Shown: positions 26,273 to 39,660 of the stretch, piece by piece | Position numbering within the stretch: the first letter of the stretch is position 1 | How the letters are laid out: every line of letters begins with the position of its first letter | Assembly (NCBI GenBank): GCA_029641185.1 | Contig: JAPWGK010000022.1 | Location: 1 to 64,000 of the forward strand | DNA: 64,000 bases | From: Pseudofabraea citricarpa | Lineage: Eukaryota; Ascomycota; Leotiomycetes; Helotiales; Dermateaceae | Direction of reading: 5' to 3' | The notes under the pieces: generated by a model | What the model saw: the letters and a program-made list of their open reading frames with translations, nothing else | Told to the model about the DNA's origin: nothing | Database searches by the model: none | Program-made: the position numbers and the translations under genes

Positions 26273-27626
26273 CCGCAGTGAGATAAGACGACACGACTAC
26301 GAGAACACGTGCACGTGCGTAATTCTACCCGTTGTTCGCTACAGCACGAGAACCTTCTTTCATAAACTCAATAATGGTCGCCGACCATCCGCAAGAACTG
26401 TCACTTTCTTACACACCTGTATATGAAGTTGCGGCTTTTGGCTATTCTGTGCTCTGCTGTGTAACATTACACTGCAGACGCAAACCATCAATCAAATACG
26501 GAGACATCTCCCACCTTTCTGTCTTCTCCGATCAACCACTACACGTCTCGATACCAACATGCGTCGCGCCACCAGAACCCGGTGACTAAGAGCCTCTCAG
26601 AAAGAGAAATCTTCGCCATCGCACGTGTCCACGAGGAGCAGCAATCTCAACCATGACCTTCATAGGCTAAGCCGCGATACACGGTGAGACAGCGCATTAC
26701 GACGGTCAAATGATCATTCGATACATTACTCGTACAGGACTCGTACACTACTCGTCAACCACGAGGACAAGCAGTGCTCCTGATATGGCATGGTGGCATG
26801 GTGGCATTAACGGACGGGCCTTCACAGACCCTGTGGTGTACAGTACAGTACACAGCTACACAGCCTCATCCACACCCGTCGGTTGACATTCCGAGAATGA
26901 CGGCACTTGATGGCAAGGCAAAGATAACCGTTACGCTTATTCCCATTCGACACTGTACCTGCGTTTTCAACGCCCATTCAGCTTAGGCTTGCCATTGTTT
27001 CCTGGTTAAGCTTCAAGGAGGCATGCTGGATTGGCCAAAGTCAAGGGTGGGGGCATGCGAATGACCCGGAGTGCAGAAACTCTGTTTGGACACCCCATTT
27101 TCTGGAGCTATGAACCGTCGGATAGAACACAATAACAGCAAGTAAGCAGCAGTAAGTAAGGAGTAGGTAAGCAGTAAGTTGTGGATTTTATTATGTCATT
27201 TTCATCAAACAAGATGCGTGGTAACAAAGCCGCTGAGGTCCTAAGATGAAATAATAGCTATTCGGAATATAGGACCGGGTGTCAAGCCACCATCTCAACC
27301 AAGTCGTATCACCAATCATATCACCAACCATACCAATTCAAAATCATGGCCCAGATGACAAGCAAGAGAAGTTCTCAGAAATACCAAGTATGGCTGAATT
27401 AATAACTAAAGGAATGTCTCAATTTTTACACTAAATACATTTTAAGGAAACTCGTCCAAACCGCCAAAGGTCTTATTCTACAGTCAATCACCACCTTCGC
27501 CATAAAGAAGTAGAAAAAATGTCCACCAATATCCCAACCCCTGATTGCAGGACCACCATGTTCTCTTGGCTATCTGTTGACAGCTTTCGAGCGGCCCTGT
27601 CACGCGGGTTCTCTGTTGAAGAGAAT

Positions 27627-28502
27627 TTATGCGCGGAACTTTGCTCCCTTGGGCTTGGCCTCGGCGGAGGCAGCAGTTCCTGAGGCATCGGAAGCTGCAG
27701 CAGCTGGGGCAGCTGAAGTTCCGGATGCACCGACCATTTGCATGGCGACGACACCACCGAATGGTCCAGCACCGGAGGGGTTGGCAATCTTGACGAGGCA
27801 GACACCGGTCTGGCCACCAACGGTACCAGTGCAAGTGGTGCCAGCTGGGATTTGGACTGCCATGGGGTAGTCCTCGTTGACGTTGGAGGCACGCTTGACG
27901 ATACCCAAGTTGACAAGGGTGCGGGTGATGAATCGGCGTTGCTTGGGGGCAGCAATGTTACCGTTCTTGCCGGGAACTTGTTGGGTCATGACAGCCTTGG
28001 TACCGGTGGAGAAAGCACCAGTTCCGGTGGGGTCGACGATGGCAGTCAATGGGCCAGCTCCGTCAGTTGTGACGATGTGGAAGGTACCGGAGAGGGTTCC
28101 ACCTGGGGTGACTTGAGGAAGGGTCTCGCCAGATTGAGCCTGAGAATGGTTAGCGAGGACGAGGATCAAAAGCTCAAGTGATGCTTACCATGACCTTGGA
28201 CATGCCAGCCATGGTGTTGGGACCAGCCTTGGTCTTTCCGAGTCCGTCAGAGGCAGCAGCCTTGCTGTTGAAGACGGTAGTATCGACCTCAGTCTGCTTG
28301 TTGGTTCCAGCACCTGGGATGACAGCTCCCTGGATACCGAGACCAGTGGTGTTTCCACCGGCATCACCAGTCTAGATGGTTGTCAGTATGCTACAGGCTG
28401 CAGATGAGATGATTTCGAAAAACTCACCATGACTGCGATCTTGCCATGGGCGGCAACAAGAGGAGAAGCGGCAAGCGCGAAAAGGAAGACCTTGGCGAAC
28501 AT
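27627..28502 (-). CDS. Egh16-like secreted protein (GAS1/MAS-type, DUF3129)
   Basis: Small secreted protein of the Egh16/Gas1/Mas family, known from appressoria of plant and insect pathogenic fungi; its biochemical activity is unknown. Exons on the minus strand: 28502-28428, 28371-28189 and 28139-27627. Introns are 56 and 49 bp, all in phase 0 with GTGAGT/GTAAGC donors, giving 256 aa. Residues 1-18 are a clear signal peptide ending in VAAHG, and the mature protein would start at the conserved His-Gly. Conserved stretches include TGDAGGNTTGLGIQG and a C-terminal GPFGGVVAMQM, then an Ala/Ser-rich tail. The ATG at 28502 is the only one preceding the signal peptide. It shares strand with the sulfatase but is 1.9 kb away, so co-regulation is not implied. 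Confidence 0.88.
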
Positions 28503-31500
28503 ATTGAAGATTGGAAGTTAAAAAGGGCGAAAAAGTTAAAAAATTGAAGTAATAAAGATTGGAAGCGGTTACTAGTCAATAGTAAGCGGCTAAAGAAGAG
28601 AAAAGAAGAATGGACTGAAGAATGAAGAAGATGATCGCTGATGATTAGAAAAGTATCTCCAGAGGGCTCACGACGAGCTTTAATACTAAAGTTCTCTGCG
28701 GGTCTCGATGCTGGTGGGTCACGTCGAGTTGAGTTGAGGTTTCGGAGCATCTCTACCCTTCCTCCCTGGTCGTTCATTGTCCCCTCTGGAATGAGGACGA
28801 GCCGGACGGCGGATATCGCTGTTCAGTTCCATCACTTGCCCAAACTGGAAACCTCAATGCGTAGAGTCTGAGAGAGGCTCGAAGATCTGATGTGTACCGG
28901 ATAAGACGGCCTAGCCAGGTATGATTGGCAAGTCCTTGACCTGATCTTGACTCGAACCAATGGGCAAGCTGTCAGAAAGAGGTTTCCACTTGGCGGAGGT
29001 GCTGTCTGTGGATGGCGAACATCTAGAGTCACGCGTGGCTTCATTTCAAGCAAGTGGTACCGATCAAACAAGATGACAATCGAAACAGCTCAGCAAATCT
29101 CCGCAATGATCACTCAGGGATGCGCCGCTCGCTGTCGATCGAATCATCAATCGCCTGAGTCCATTGGCGAGCCATTGAAACCCGTTTCCAAATACTACTC
29201 GAGCCTCTTTCTCGCAAACCTCACCGTAGAGGCAAGCGACGACAACGCTTGCCCGTAGCCTCAAACAGGGAGGTGTCAGGTCTGTGCGGAGAGCCTCGCC
29301 TCAAAGCCTCTGCCATACCGGTATGAGACAGACAACGCCAGAACGTTACCCGAGAAATCCATCGAGCAGACTTCACGGAGCTCCATATTGATTACCGTTA
29401 TGGTTTATACGCTTCAACTAGCAGAGGTGTGCGAAGTTCGAGACGTCAGAAAGATTGTGGGAGTTGAGTGATATTATCGCGGGAAACCATTAAGATGGTT
29501 GAGGCTTGAGACGGGTCGAGACCGGGGAGAAGCCATGGGCGGACGACAAGCGGCAGATGAATTGAGCTGTGGTAGCAACAGACAATCTATTTCCCCAAAG
29601 CATTATTTGACAGATCAGATTTGTCGCTGGTTCTTCCAAGCAATACCAAGACTCGCAATCCCATTGATCGGACTGTCAAAAATTAAGCATTGCCACAACC
29701 GCTTGCCAATGTTCTGCCCAGCCAGCCTTAACCGCCGACTATCTCTCTAAGCTCGCTGGTTTCCTCTCGGCAAACGGGCGCTACTCTCTCGTTTCGAAGA
29801 TCACTCTCGTCGTAGACGCTAACTCGATGTACGCTCAGCAGAGTTTGGCGGGGAGGCATGAGCAGATCATGCAACGCAGATATGATACATAATATCCTTG
29901 CGCCGATCATCCAAGTATTGCGTCTTCCGTAAGGGATTTGATTTTTCCGGTTGGGCTCTCCTCATTGACAGATTATGCGTTTATGGTGATGAAGAGGCTA
30001 GAAACGCCTTCTACGACTTTCTCCCCACCATGTGAATGTGGGTTAGTTTGGGCCGTTTGGGGCGCGGTGGCGCGACATGAGACCAGAAGAGTTATGCTTA
30101 CACCTCATGGTTAACTTGCGCCCCGCTTTCCATGCCGGCAATTCGTCGGTGACAGCTTTTGATGTCGAAATCCCCCGTATGAGGAAGGTCCTCAATGCAG
30201 ACAAGTCGGCAATTGGGTTGTTTGGATGGTTTCTCTTTAGGGTGAGAGGAACCGAGGCTGAGTCCATACTATGCTTGCCACTTCGTTGTTTGGAGAGCTT
30301 TCTGGCTGATTTTTGACGCAGAGATTACACGATACGGATGACCTGAGCCAGTCGTTGTTTGACTGACATCCCAAAAGAGAAGGTGTGTACAAGACGACTA
30401 AGTCAGCCTGTGTTAAGCTCTGTACATTCGAATCGTCCAAGGCAAGCACAGCCGATGCTATTGAAACAGCGCCTCCAACATCTTAGCATCTCTGTACTCA
30501 GTACAGACCTATCGCTTAGCGACTCAGCACCCTCAGTAAACTCAATTCCATCAGACCAGGAACGCACCATTTGCGAATACTGCTTCCTGATTCCTGCTTA
30601 CGCAATTCAATTTCTTTGCGAATTTATTTCTCATCGCATCGTTTTCAACGCGTCTGCTCTTCTTCTCCCAAGATCGATCATGCCCGTACCTAGGTACTCA
30701 CGTCTCAATGATGATAGGTAATCAGCATGAGCTTGGGCATTACTTCCGCTCAAGCCTTTCTTTGGGACTGAATTCCTTGTACATTTGTTTTCTTAAGTGG
30801 TCTACTATTGTGGTTCGCGCGGGCTGCTGGTCGAGTCAAGCCACTCTACTATGCCAGTACACATCCGATCGGACCAGTTGCTAACCTGCCAACCACAACG
30901 CTCCATGCAGTGCCTGCAGCACAAGCCAGTTCTCCGTGTAATGGAGATTGAAATTCGACGAAACGACGTAGAACAGCTCACGAGTTAAATCACGGCACAT
31001 GAAGGTTCCAGCCGCCGAGCAAGCAAGAGAAAAACACGCAAGGCGCAGGACGCAAGACGCACCCAAGCGGCCAAGTCGCAGCGAAATTTTCTCGGCCCTC
31101 TCTTCCGACATGACCCGAGAAGAGGAAGGGTGAAAACGCTTAGCACCTCTACTCTCGGGACTCGAATTCATGCTCTAGAGTGGATCCTGCAATAGCTGCT
31201 CTGCATTTGGATCTTGTTGCTTTCTCGGCGCTGTGCTTTGAGAATCAGAAGCGCACTGGATGGGTGAATTATTGGTGGGCCTTGTCTTGTGTCTTGTACC
31301 TTGTGTTTTGCAGTGCTGTACTGTAGCCCAGGTACGTTTGTGAGTTGGGTACTTAGAGGTCTGTCTGTCGCTTTGATTGGAACAATCGAGGTGCCATACT
31401 ATTTCTCTCCTGAAGGTCATAATACTGTTTCTCTATACTCTTTATCTACTAGAGACTAGTTCCCTCGAGAGGGCAATGCTGACATCCCAAGAAAACACAC

Positions 31501-33322
31501 TGACACCGCCTTCTCTCGGCGATTTCTTGCTTGGTTTATGCATACCTAGGTAACTTGATTCCCTTGGTTGTTTCCCACTTCTCTCGGAACAAGAACGCAC
31601 ACTCAACTTGGACTCTTATCCCCACCCACCGAAATCATGTTGTTCGCTCTCTTAACAAACTCAAGCGAACGAAAGGATGCTATTGGTGCATGGGAGTGGG
31701 CTGGTGCAGAAATTGCGTCTACGTAGAACTTCTTAATCCCACTCATCTTAACCATTCCTCCACATCCATGACCTCTTTTCCGTGATATGCAAATTTCTTG
31801 TTGCTAACCGGCTTTCTGTTGTCAGTGCCGTGGAAAGAGAGTTAGAGGGGTTTGCACCTGCGTGGAAACGGCTCTTCGTGTCGAGACGCGCTTACGTGGA
31901 TGTACTGCACATGCATTTATTGTGCAGCTGCTCGCATCGAACTCCTGGTAAGCTTCCGAGAGGCTAGGGGCCTCCTTTCTCATGGTCATTTTTGAGGATG
32001 GTGGATTCTTTACCTACGGGTCGGAGGTTGGCTTTTATATCTTTTGCCGCGGAGGTGGTGAATTGCGTCGGCTTGGAATTTGGGGATTTGGGAATTTGGT
32101 GAGTGTGTGTGTAAACCATCCGATTTAGCAGATCGTGACTCAAATCAAAGATTTATGTTTTTGGCATTCCTTTTTTGAGATGCAGGATGGTTGAATTATG
32201 GGCCTTTTTGGGGCCGTTAATGGGTGTACCGTAAGATGCTCTTTGCTTTGCTCTTGTTCTTTGACTTTAGTACTCTGCGTGACAGTTGGGTTTCATTATC
32301 AGGATAGGAGTTTCAACGTCGAGTTCCCATCACTTCCTCCCTTAAATCTCTTTGATTATCTGTCTTTTTATATAAATAGATAGCAAAGTATTCGAAGTAT
32401 TTATCCTTTAGCTTTCTTCGAGATTTGGAAAACCTGTTGATTATTGTTTAGTCAATAGGGGTGTAGCTTGTAGCTCGCTTAATATAATATTACTTGAATT
32501 TAGGTATTGTGTAGTAAAAGCTATTACGAGGACGTGATTAAGGGGGGGAATTAAGAGGAATGAGTGGGAGATGATTAAGTAGAAGAGTATAGTACGTAGG
32601 CAGCTAGATTCTCGTATTAGAGATGAGATGTTTTATTCGTATAATGCTTTTGACCTAGATAGAATTATGCGGATTTTGTGTCTTATGATTAAATCACAAC
32701 TGCAAGGTTATTTGTGCTTGCTACCTTAGAATAATTTCATAAGAAATTGATAGTATTAGAGGGTTTAGCTAATTGACACCACGACGAGGGCTTTTACTTT
32801 CAAAATATTTTCTTTTGTTTTAAAGATGTCAGATTATCCAACTTTAATGGGGACTCTTACTATCACCTTAAATCCCTAACTAATCTAACTCCTATTTCGA
32901 GACTGTCCTAGTGTAAGTTTTGATCTAGAAATATTTTAAATTGATGACTGTTTTCACAATGGGTTGGCTAGTGTTTGATAGCAGATGAACATCCCCAGAA
33001 ATAGTCAGAAGTTATTTGGCGAAGTTGGTTGAAGGCTCTGAAATTTCGGTTAATTGTCTCCATTTCTAATTCCCTATCTTCACAATCACTAATAACCCCT
33101 GGATTTATTATGATACATGCAATCTCAAAATCGGATCATAGAATTCTACTTTTCTAGTCTAAGTTTCTTTTTCTCGCCCGCTGACTAAGCACCTCGTCAT
33201 TGATAACCCTGTCGCGTGAACGCGTTTCAGCTTTCACCCTCAATCGCGTCTTTCGACAATTAGCCCAAGGCGTCTAACTAAGGCAATCCCTTCGAACTTC
33301 CTAATCTGGGTCCAATGTGACG
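28503..33322. other. 4.8-kb gene-poor spacer between divergent genes
   Basis: Holds the promoters of the Egh16-like gene (-) and the 1483-aa gene (+). Open frames are short and have random composition. The part from about 32,350 to 33,140 is noticeably more AT-rich than its surroundings but keeps CpA/TpG, so it is not RIP-saturated. No tRNA-like B box was noticed. It may hide a non-coding RNA or a very small gene. Confidence 0.5.
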
Positions 33323-36300
33323 ATGGCTTCGGCGGCAGGGCAATGCACGGCATTGAATGTCTCCGACGAGAAGCGGTGTCTTGAAGCCGCAACATCACTG
33401 AATGGATTGTTCTGTGCTTTCCACTCCAAACAAAGTCAAGGTCCAACACCACCACTCCATACCACACATTCCTTCTCAAGTAAAAAAGACGTGAAGTTGA
33501 TCGGTGGCTGAGCAGGTCTCTATCGAGGTTACAAACGCCGCAATGCACACCTCGATCGGCTGGCCGCAGACCCCCCAAAGTACCTGGCGGAATCCAAAGT
33601 CCCGCTCACGAACCAGTTGTTCGCCGAAGTCGAGTCGGAGGTCGAGTGCCAAGAGATCCATGACCACCTCTTCCTCAAGCTCCAATTGCTCGACCGCGTT
33701 ATCCGCGCTCGCAAGCTCCACCATAGCCGCTTCTTTTCTATGAACTACGACTATGGCCATGCCAAGTTCCTCGCCCAGTTGCAATCGCAGCGCTCGGCTG
33801 TCACCAAGGCGCTGGAGCGCATCGAGCGTCGAGTGGCCGATATTGCGTACGGAAAACAGAAGTGGTTCAAGTGGGTTCGCCAGTGTCAGGATGACGACGA
33901 GGCTTCCCGTGAGAAGGAGCAGAAGAAGGTTAAGCAGGAGGCTGCGCTGTTCAGACGGCATTGGAAAGAAGTCCAGAGACGATTGAAGGAGCTTAGGGCT
34001 AAGGAAGATCAGAAGAAACAAGATGCTTTTCTCGAAGAGACTTATCGTAAGAGGATGGAGCAGCAGGGTAGAGAGGAGGAAGAGGACGAGATTGATTGGG
34101 ATCCTATTGAGGATGTGGTTGAGGATAATCGGGAGAACTTCGTCAACCTTATCAAGCGTTTCTTGTGGATGATAAAGCTTGACGATAAATCGATGGGTGA
34201 AGGGGTTGTTGATGTCGAGAGCAAGGATACTTCTGGACAAGAGACAAATGGAGAGGCTGCTAATATCACGAGCAAAGATGATGTTGAGGTCAAACAAGAC
34301 ACAATTGAAGAGGTGTCCGACAAGGCTGATATACCTACCCTAAAAAACAACATCAAGACTGAGAAGAGCGTTATTCCAAAGCCAGTGACGGTTGAAGATG
34401 AAGAAGAGACAATCACGGAGCTTGTAGACGAAGATGAATCCACTCCGAAGAAGTCAAAGAAGAAGTCCAAGAAGAAGAAAAAGAACTCTGGAAAAAGTGA
34501 AGAAGCGACTTCCATTCCGCTACCAGCGGTCGAAACACTAAAGATTCAAGAACAGTCTACTTCGGCTGGACCAGTCATCAAGAGTTCCACTTCAGCTGGT
34601 CCAGTCGTCAAGAGTTCCAAAGGGAAGACTGTCCCCAAAGCTGAACCGTCTCGTGAACCAGACGAGAAATATATGGAGAGTCGAGAAGAGATGTACGATA
34701 GGCTGCGAAATGGAAGCGAGTATAACCATGACGAAATTGTTGGCTTATTGGTTGCTGGCACAGTTGAAAATCCCATCATCGCTACTAAAACTCAACCGGT
34801 CGCTGAAGATGAAGCTCAAAAGCTACTTACAGAAATTACCGAGATTAAATATCTACTGTTTTGTCGTCTTCTCCTGGGCCAAGCTACATTGCTTCCTGCA
34901 GCCCTTCGTGCCAATAGTGTTGAAGAGTTCCTCGGTGACGCAGAGCTCACTGAGCCAGCGTTAAGAGATCTTTGTTTGAAAATGGACAGACCAGGACTGC
35001 AAGAGATTAGAGATGCCTGCGCTGATCTTTTCCGACCTGATGATGAAGTCGACGAGGAGCCTGAACCAGAAGAAGCCTCTGAATCAGATGACTCGGATGA
35101 AGAAAAATGGAAAATTTGTCGAGTTCCTGGACAGATTCCAGATAAATGGGTATCGAGACGCGAAAAGGCGAAGGAAGAAAGGCCCGATATGCCGGCGCGA
35201 GAACAAATGCTTGCAGGTGGGACTGAAGGAGGAACTGCCATCGACTTTGGTGAAATCAAGGACGATGGAAAATTCCAAAGAAAAATGGTTCGCGTCAGAA
35301 TCTGTGGCAGGTACATCTGGAATTATCCATCAAGCAAGTCGATGAACAGAAAGGGATGGTCGCATTTCTGTATCATCGCAAAGGATAGCAGCCTTTATGA
35401 CGCTATAGGACTTTGCCGTCACTGGGATGAGTTCTTCGAGCTCAATATTCTAGCTCTCTGGCAATATTTCCCAGGACCAAACTGGGCAAACTGGAGTGGT
35501 AACCAATATCGACAGCAGTTGCTTCAATTGGGCTTTATTGTCTACTTTGAAAGCGTTGAACCAGATGCAGAGGCACTAACTCGAAGTCAACAATCAGGAA
35601 GACGCGGCCCGTACCGTCGATCGCATGCTATTTTCGAGGCGAGGAATTTCATGTGTGCTCATATCAAACGAAACGACCCCGTTAGTCGTCGCCTTATCCA
35701 GTACCTGGCTATGCAATCCCACGAGCTTCTTGTTCTCGTCCGAGATGCTGTGGATGGAACCATGATTGTGAAGCCACCTGAGGACGAACGTTGGTTGATC
35801 CGCGAGAAGAGCGGCATGGGAAGGGCAGCTAGAAGTGATTGGAATATTCTCAAGGCCATTGGCCCTGCTTTCTTCGAAGATATGGACCGTTATCGCACGT
35901 GGAATTTTGGATTCAAAGAGCATTATGATGTCTATGTCTGGGATTTGGGAGTCGGAGAACCATTCACAGTGCTCTATAATGCTGTCCAGAGAGTAAGCAT
36001 TCCTTCTTCGAGTGATTACGAGTACTCCGGCATCCTCAAGAGTATCAATATAACCTCCTACCCTCCGATCAGAGTGATCTGAACATCTTCCACACACTGT
36101 CCGACGGATAGGATAAACGATAATGATTATTCTCACACATGCTAACCCTCCAATTCTAGATATTATTCAAAGCACACCGCTGTTGCTCTGGGGCAGATTT
36201 ATACAATCCTTCAGAATCGATCATCAAAACACTAACCAGGGACACGGAATCTCATCGTATACGTGACATTAAGCCCGAAGAAATAGAAGCTGGCGTTATA

Positions 36301-38016
36301 AGCATCTATGATGAAATTCATGATGAGGGCACCCGATTCGTCTACTCCCAGGTAGAAAATCTCAGGAGCAACGCTATAAAAAAACAGATACCAGAAGATG
36401 CAGGAGTCCCCAGAGGGATGTTCTACAGTGAAGCCGATGCTTTGGAAGACGGTGTTTTATTTTCAAAGGAGCTTTCTGAGGGCGGAGAATTGACGATCAG
36501 CAATCTTGGACCAATGCGGGCTTTTGAAGACAAACTTTTATCGACGCGAAAATTCGTCGAAGGATGGGAGACAGACAGTCAATACGATTCTAGTCTTGAT
36601 GGAAGTGAGGATGACGAAGACTGGGAAGACGAAGACGAAGACGAATATATAAGCGAGCACGAAGATCGCAAGGTAGACGGAGGTGAGTTAGTAGGTGGTA
36701 GTCGAGAACTGACCAAAGAGGAGAAACGCGAGAAGGAGTACCTGGACAGCATTCCAGGTGCTGAACACATTCCTTACGAGGCCAAAAGGCTTTATCTCAA
36801 AACAGTAAAAGATTATATAGCCGAGGCGAAGAAGAAGAAAACAGAGACTACTTACGAGCTGATGAAGCAATCAATGGATGAGCAGTATATGTACTTTTTG
36901 GATAAGGAGAAGTCGAAGATTTTCAAGGAGGTTTGGCATCGAGCTGATCTGGAACCGCAAGCTCAAGAACACTACATCGAGATGATTCGCATGACTAGGA
37001 GATCTTTTCGTTACAACAAACGTGGTGCTTCTCGGCCCTTGACTGTCGGTATCATACTTTGGCTCGAAGCAGAAGCTGACAATGATGTACAAGATGTGTA
37101 CAAGGCAGTTGCAAAGCTCTCGCCATTCTTCTATCCTGAATTCTTCGAGTCAAGAGAAGGCGCTGAGTTTAAAGATTCTTTGATTTTCAACCAAGCAGCG
37201 CGCGCAAAGAATTATCCGCTCATGCGATCTGGTATTGGCAATCAGAAGCATCCGAAGGAGTTCTGGAATGAATGGGATGATGTCAAGAAGAATTTAAAGG
37301 GCTTGGCTGATACGCCTGTGGAGTGGGATAATGTTGCTCGGCCGATCATTGCGCAGCGTGAGTTGAAAATAGCCCAGATCGATCAACCTTCTACTAATGA
37401 TATATTAGTATACAAGGCCGGTGTTATTCGCAACAGGGCGGATTATTATTTCACAGGTCAAGCTATAGCAGCCAAGGAAGCACATCAGCCAGGCTATGAC
37501 TTTTTTATCGACTGGCGAGACCACATTCCAAAGATCAACATGCCCGCTACCATGCAAGACCCATATAGCATCACCGACTTTCGAACTACGGCTCGTAAGT
37601 TTGCAGCCGAAAACACCGGCGCACGTTTTGCCGTACTTCGTCTCTGGAGCGCACCGCACTTCTATCCTCTAATGATCGGGCACGACAACCACGACATGAC
37701 ATCGTTCCAAGACCTTACCGGCCGAAAGTTTATCTGGATGTTCATCCCCAAGGATATGCCGAATTCAGAATGGAGCATGCATCAAAGCTCTAGGGATCGA
37801 ATCGCCCCGTTCCCACAATTCAAGGACCGGGTCGTCCTCAAACGGAACGCGTTTTTGGTCATGGGTACGGATGAACGGGATCTGCGTAGGTTGGCTATGG
37901 GTGTAACGTACGCTATTCAACGGCGGCCTTGGAGATTGGAACTGGATCTTTGGAAAAGCTTTGTCAATATAGATCTGGACTTCTTGATCGATTTACGGGA
38001 TGAGTGGTTGGAGTGA
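33323..38016 (+). CDS. Large conserved fungal protein of unknown function (1483 aa)
   Basis: I do not recognise a named family. Exons: 33323-33440, 33516-35992 and 36160-38016. Introns are 75 and 167 bp and the joins are in phase. The N-terminus has a Cys/His set, C8-x10-C19-x11-C31-x2-H34, that could bind one zinc. It is followed by a basic, helix-rich region to about residue 230 that looks coiled-coil. The middle (about 230-420) is acidic and low-complexity, with a Lys-rich nuclear-localisation-like run near 34,453-34,497 and a small tandem repeat TSAGPVIKSS/TSAGPVVKSS. The second half is globular. A strongly acidic stretch at 36,600-36,660 follows the second intron. The 167-bp intron is longer than its neighbours; its boundaries are the least certain part. 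A nuclear role is an inference from the Lys-rich run. The ATG at 33323 gives the conserved-looking Cys/His start. Confidence 0.8.
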
Positions 38017-38529
38017 GCTTGCTGCGGAAGACAAAAAGACACACCATGAGGAACTTGGATAGGCAAACAAATATTTTATTCCTCTGCTGCTGTTCTGTCT
38101 GTTTGGAGTATTCTTAGCCTTTCAAAAGATAAGTGCCTTTTAAGAATTTCAGGCTATTTCACAATCTGGCTCAACTTCAAACTCTAGCCTCAACCAGACC
38201 CAGAGGATAGATTCGGGGACGTTCTATTCCGACTCTGACCTCTCTCTCTCTCTCAACTAATCACGTCCTCGTTAAGTGACCAAACCTCAAGAAGCTTCTA
38301 GGCTTTAAAGAGAACCGTTTGTCTACTCTTTCAAGATCTCGCTTACATGGCTCTAAACTAACTTCAAATATAGCGCTGTCGGGATTGGCGACGGGGGAAA
38401 AGCTGGTGAAAGTTAAGCGAGCTAACTAACCAGTGGTTGATATCCGAATTGAACCCTGATATAAAGCCTCCAAGAATAATCCTCCAAGATAATTTTACTT
38501 CTTCACTTATTACCATCACCAGACACAGT
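38017..38529. other. Intergenic; no gene seen
   Basis: 3' flank of the 1483-aa gene. Contains a short CT repeat near 38,240. No coding frame is supported. Confidence 0.55.
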
Positions 38530-39660
38530 CTATCTTATATCAGCCGTCAAACACATTGCAGCTCGAAAGCAGAGGGATAGTCCCCGACGTCATCTCCAAC
38601 AACATCGAATACGTAGAGAAATACTGCTGGGACGCAGTTGTCAAAGGGCCGTATCCAAAATGGGAGAATTCCGTACTGGGCAACATCGGGCTGTACGCTG
38701 CATGCGCAAAGAAAATCGCAGAGATCGCTCACGGGGACCCGTTTTGGGGCGCTGACGGTGCTCCGATCACTTCTTCTTCCTCTTCGTCTTTTTCGGCTGC
38801 CTCGTTCGTAAGTGCGAATTCGGAACAGCCTTTGGAGAGATCGTTTCTATTTGAAGATCAGACTTTGGTCTCCGGTGGAAGATCACAGGGTTCTGGTACA
38901 CCTGGATCTGCGTCTGGATCCTGTTTTTTTTTTTTTTTTGATACTGCTCCCAAGTCGCCAATCCTCCAGACGAAGTCACGTATCTCCGTGACGTTCAACA
39001 AGATCGCGTCATGGAGGTTCTCGATTCTAGTTCCGACACGACGAGCAGTGCGGGGATGGCAGACAGTTATTTCTCAGGCCCATGGGAATCCGAGAGCTCT
39101 CCACGCCCGAGATCATCATGGACCACGGCTCGAGCCAGCTTGCGTGCTGTCGGCGCAGATGGTCGGCGCCATGGGGAAGCAGGAGTTTCTCGACCAGACC
39201 ATCAATCCTGAGCCGGGCTTTGCCAGGTGGCTCGCCATGCTGGCTATTACTGTCTCGGCTACCCTGGCTGGTGTTATGGCCACGGCTGTCGACAAGGCCG
39301 CCACGAGGGAGCAGCCGAGGAAGGTCGGCCATCAGCGTGGAAGCCCCGTCAAAATTGGCTGCCAACTGGATCCCAATGCTGATATAGAGGGCTCGGGTAT
39401 TGACATCGTCACTTATACCGAAGACACTGCAGGAGCGAAAAATACACTTCTGTGGACGCCGTGATCCGACGCGTGCCATCAGGTGCAGAGAGCTCACATC
39501 GAGCCCGGCTCGGAACTTAGCGAGCAGCTGAAAGAGGTGTCGAAGAAACTGGAGAAGCACGAGCGGATGGACGAATTGAGGGATATTCCGGTCTTGCGTG
39601 TCAAGGGAAAAGAGTTCTGGTCTCATCGCGAGAAGACTTATATCCTTCCTCACGTGGGGG
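38530..39660 (+). pseudogene. Decayed gene, possibly a C-terminal remnant of a class V chitinase-like protein
   Basis: Protein-like segments lie in different plus-strand frames, with no start codon and no introns that clearly reconcile them. Frame A, about 38,559-38,755, has RGIVPDVISNNIEYVEKYCW and GLYAACAKKIAEIAHGDPFW. Another frame holds about 38,955-39,085 (NPPDEVTYLRDVQQDRVMEV). Further frames have STPEIIMDHG (about 39,100) and a hydrophobic stretch WLAMLAITVSATLAG (about 39,230). Frame A returns at about 39,483-39,650 with LRDIPVLRVKGKEFWSHREK. A run of 17 T at about 38,923-38,939 sits at one frame change and could be a homopolymer miscall or lie in an intron. The first segment reminds me of the region after the catalytic domain in large fungal GH18 chitinases, but no catalytic domain is present and this link is weak. 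Confidence 0.4.

Larger units (their letters stand above)
25739..27626. other. Intergenic region upstream of the choline sulfatase; purine tract and microsatellites
   Basis: Contains the sulfatase promoter (gene reads leftwards) and the 3' flank of the Egh16-like gene. Low-complexity tracts are listed separately. The remaining short ORFs look random in composition, and I see no gene. Confidence 0.6.

Noticed and set aside
27484..28181. Other frames over the Egh16-like gene
   Set aside because: The minus-strand frame with signal peptide and three phase-0 exons explains the region; the others are shadows.
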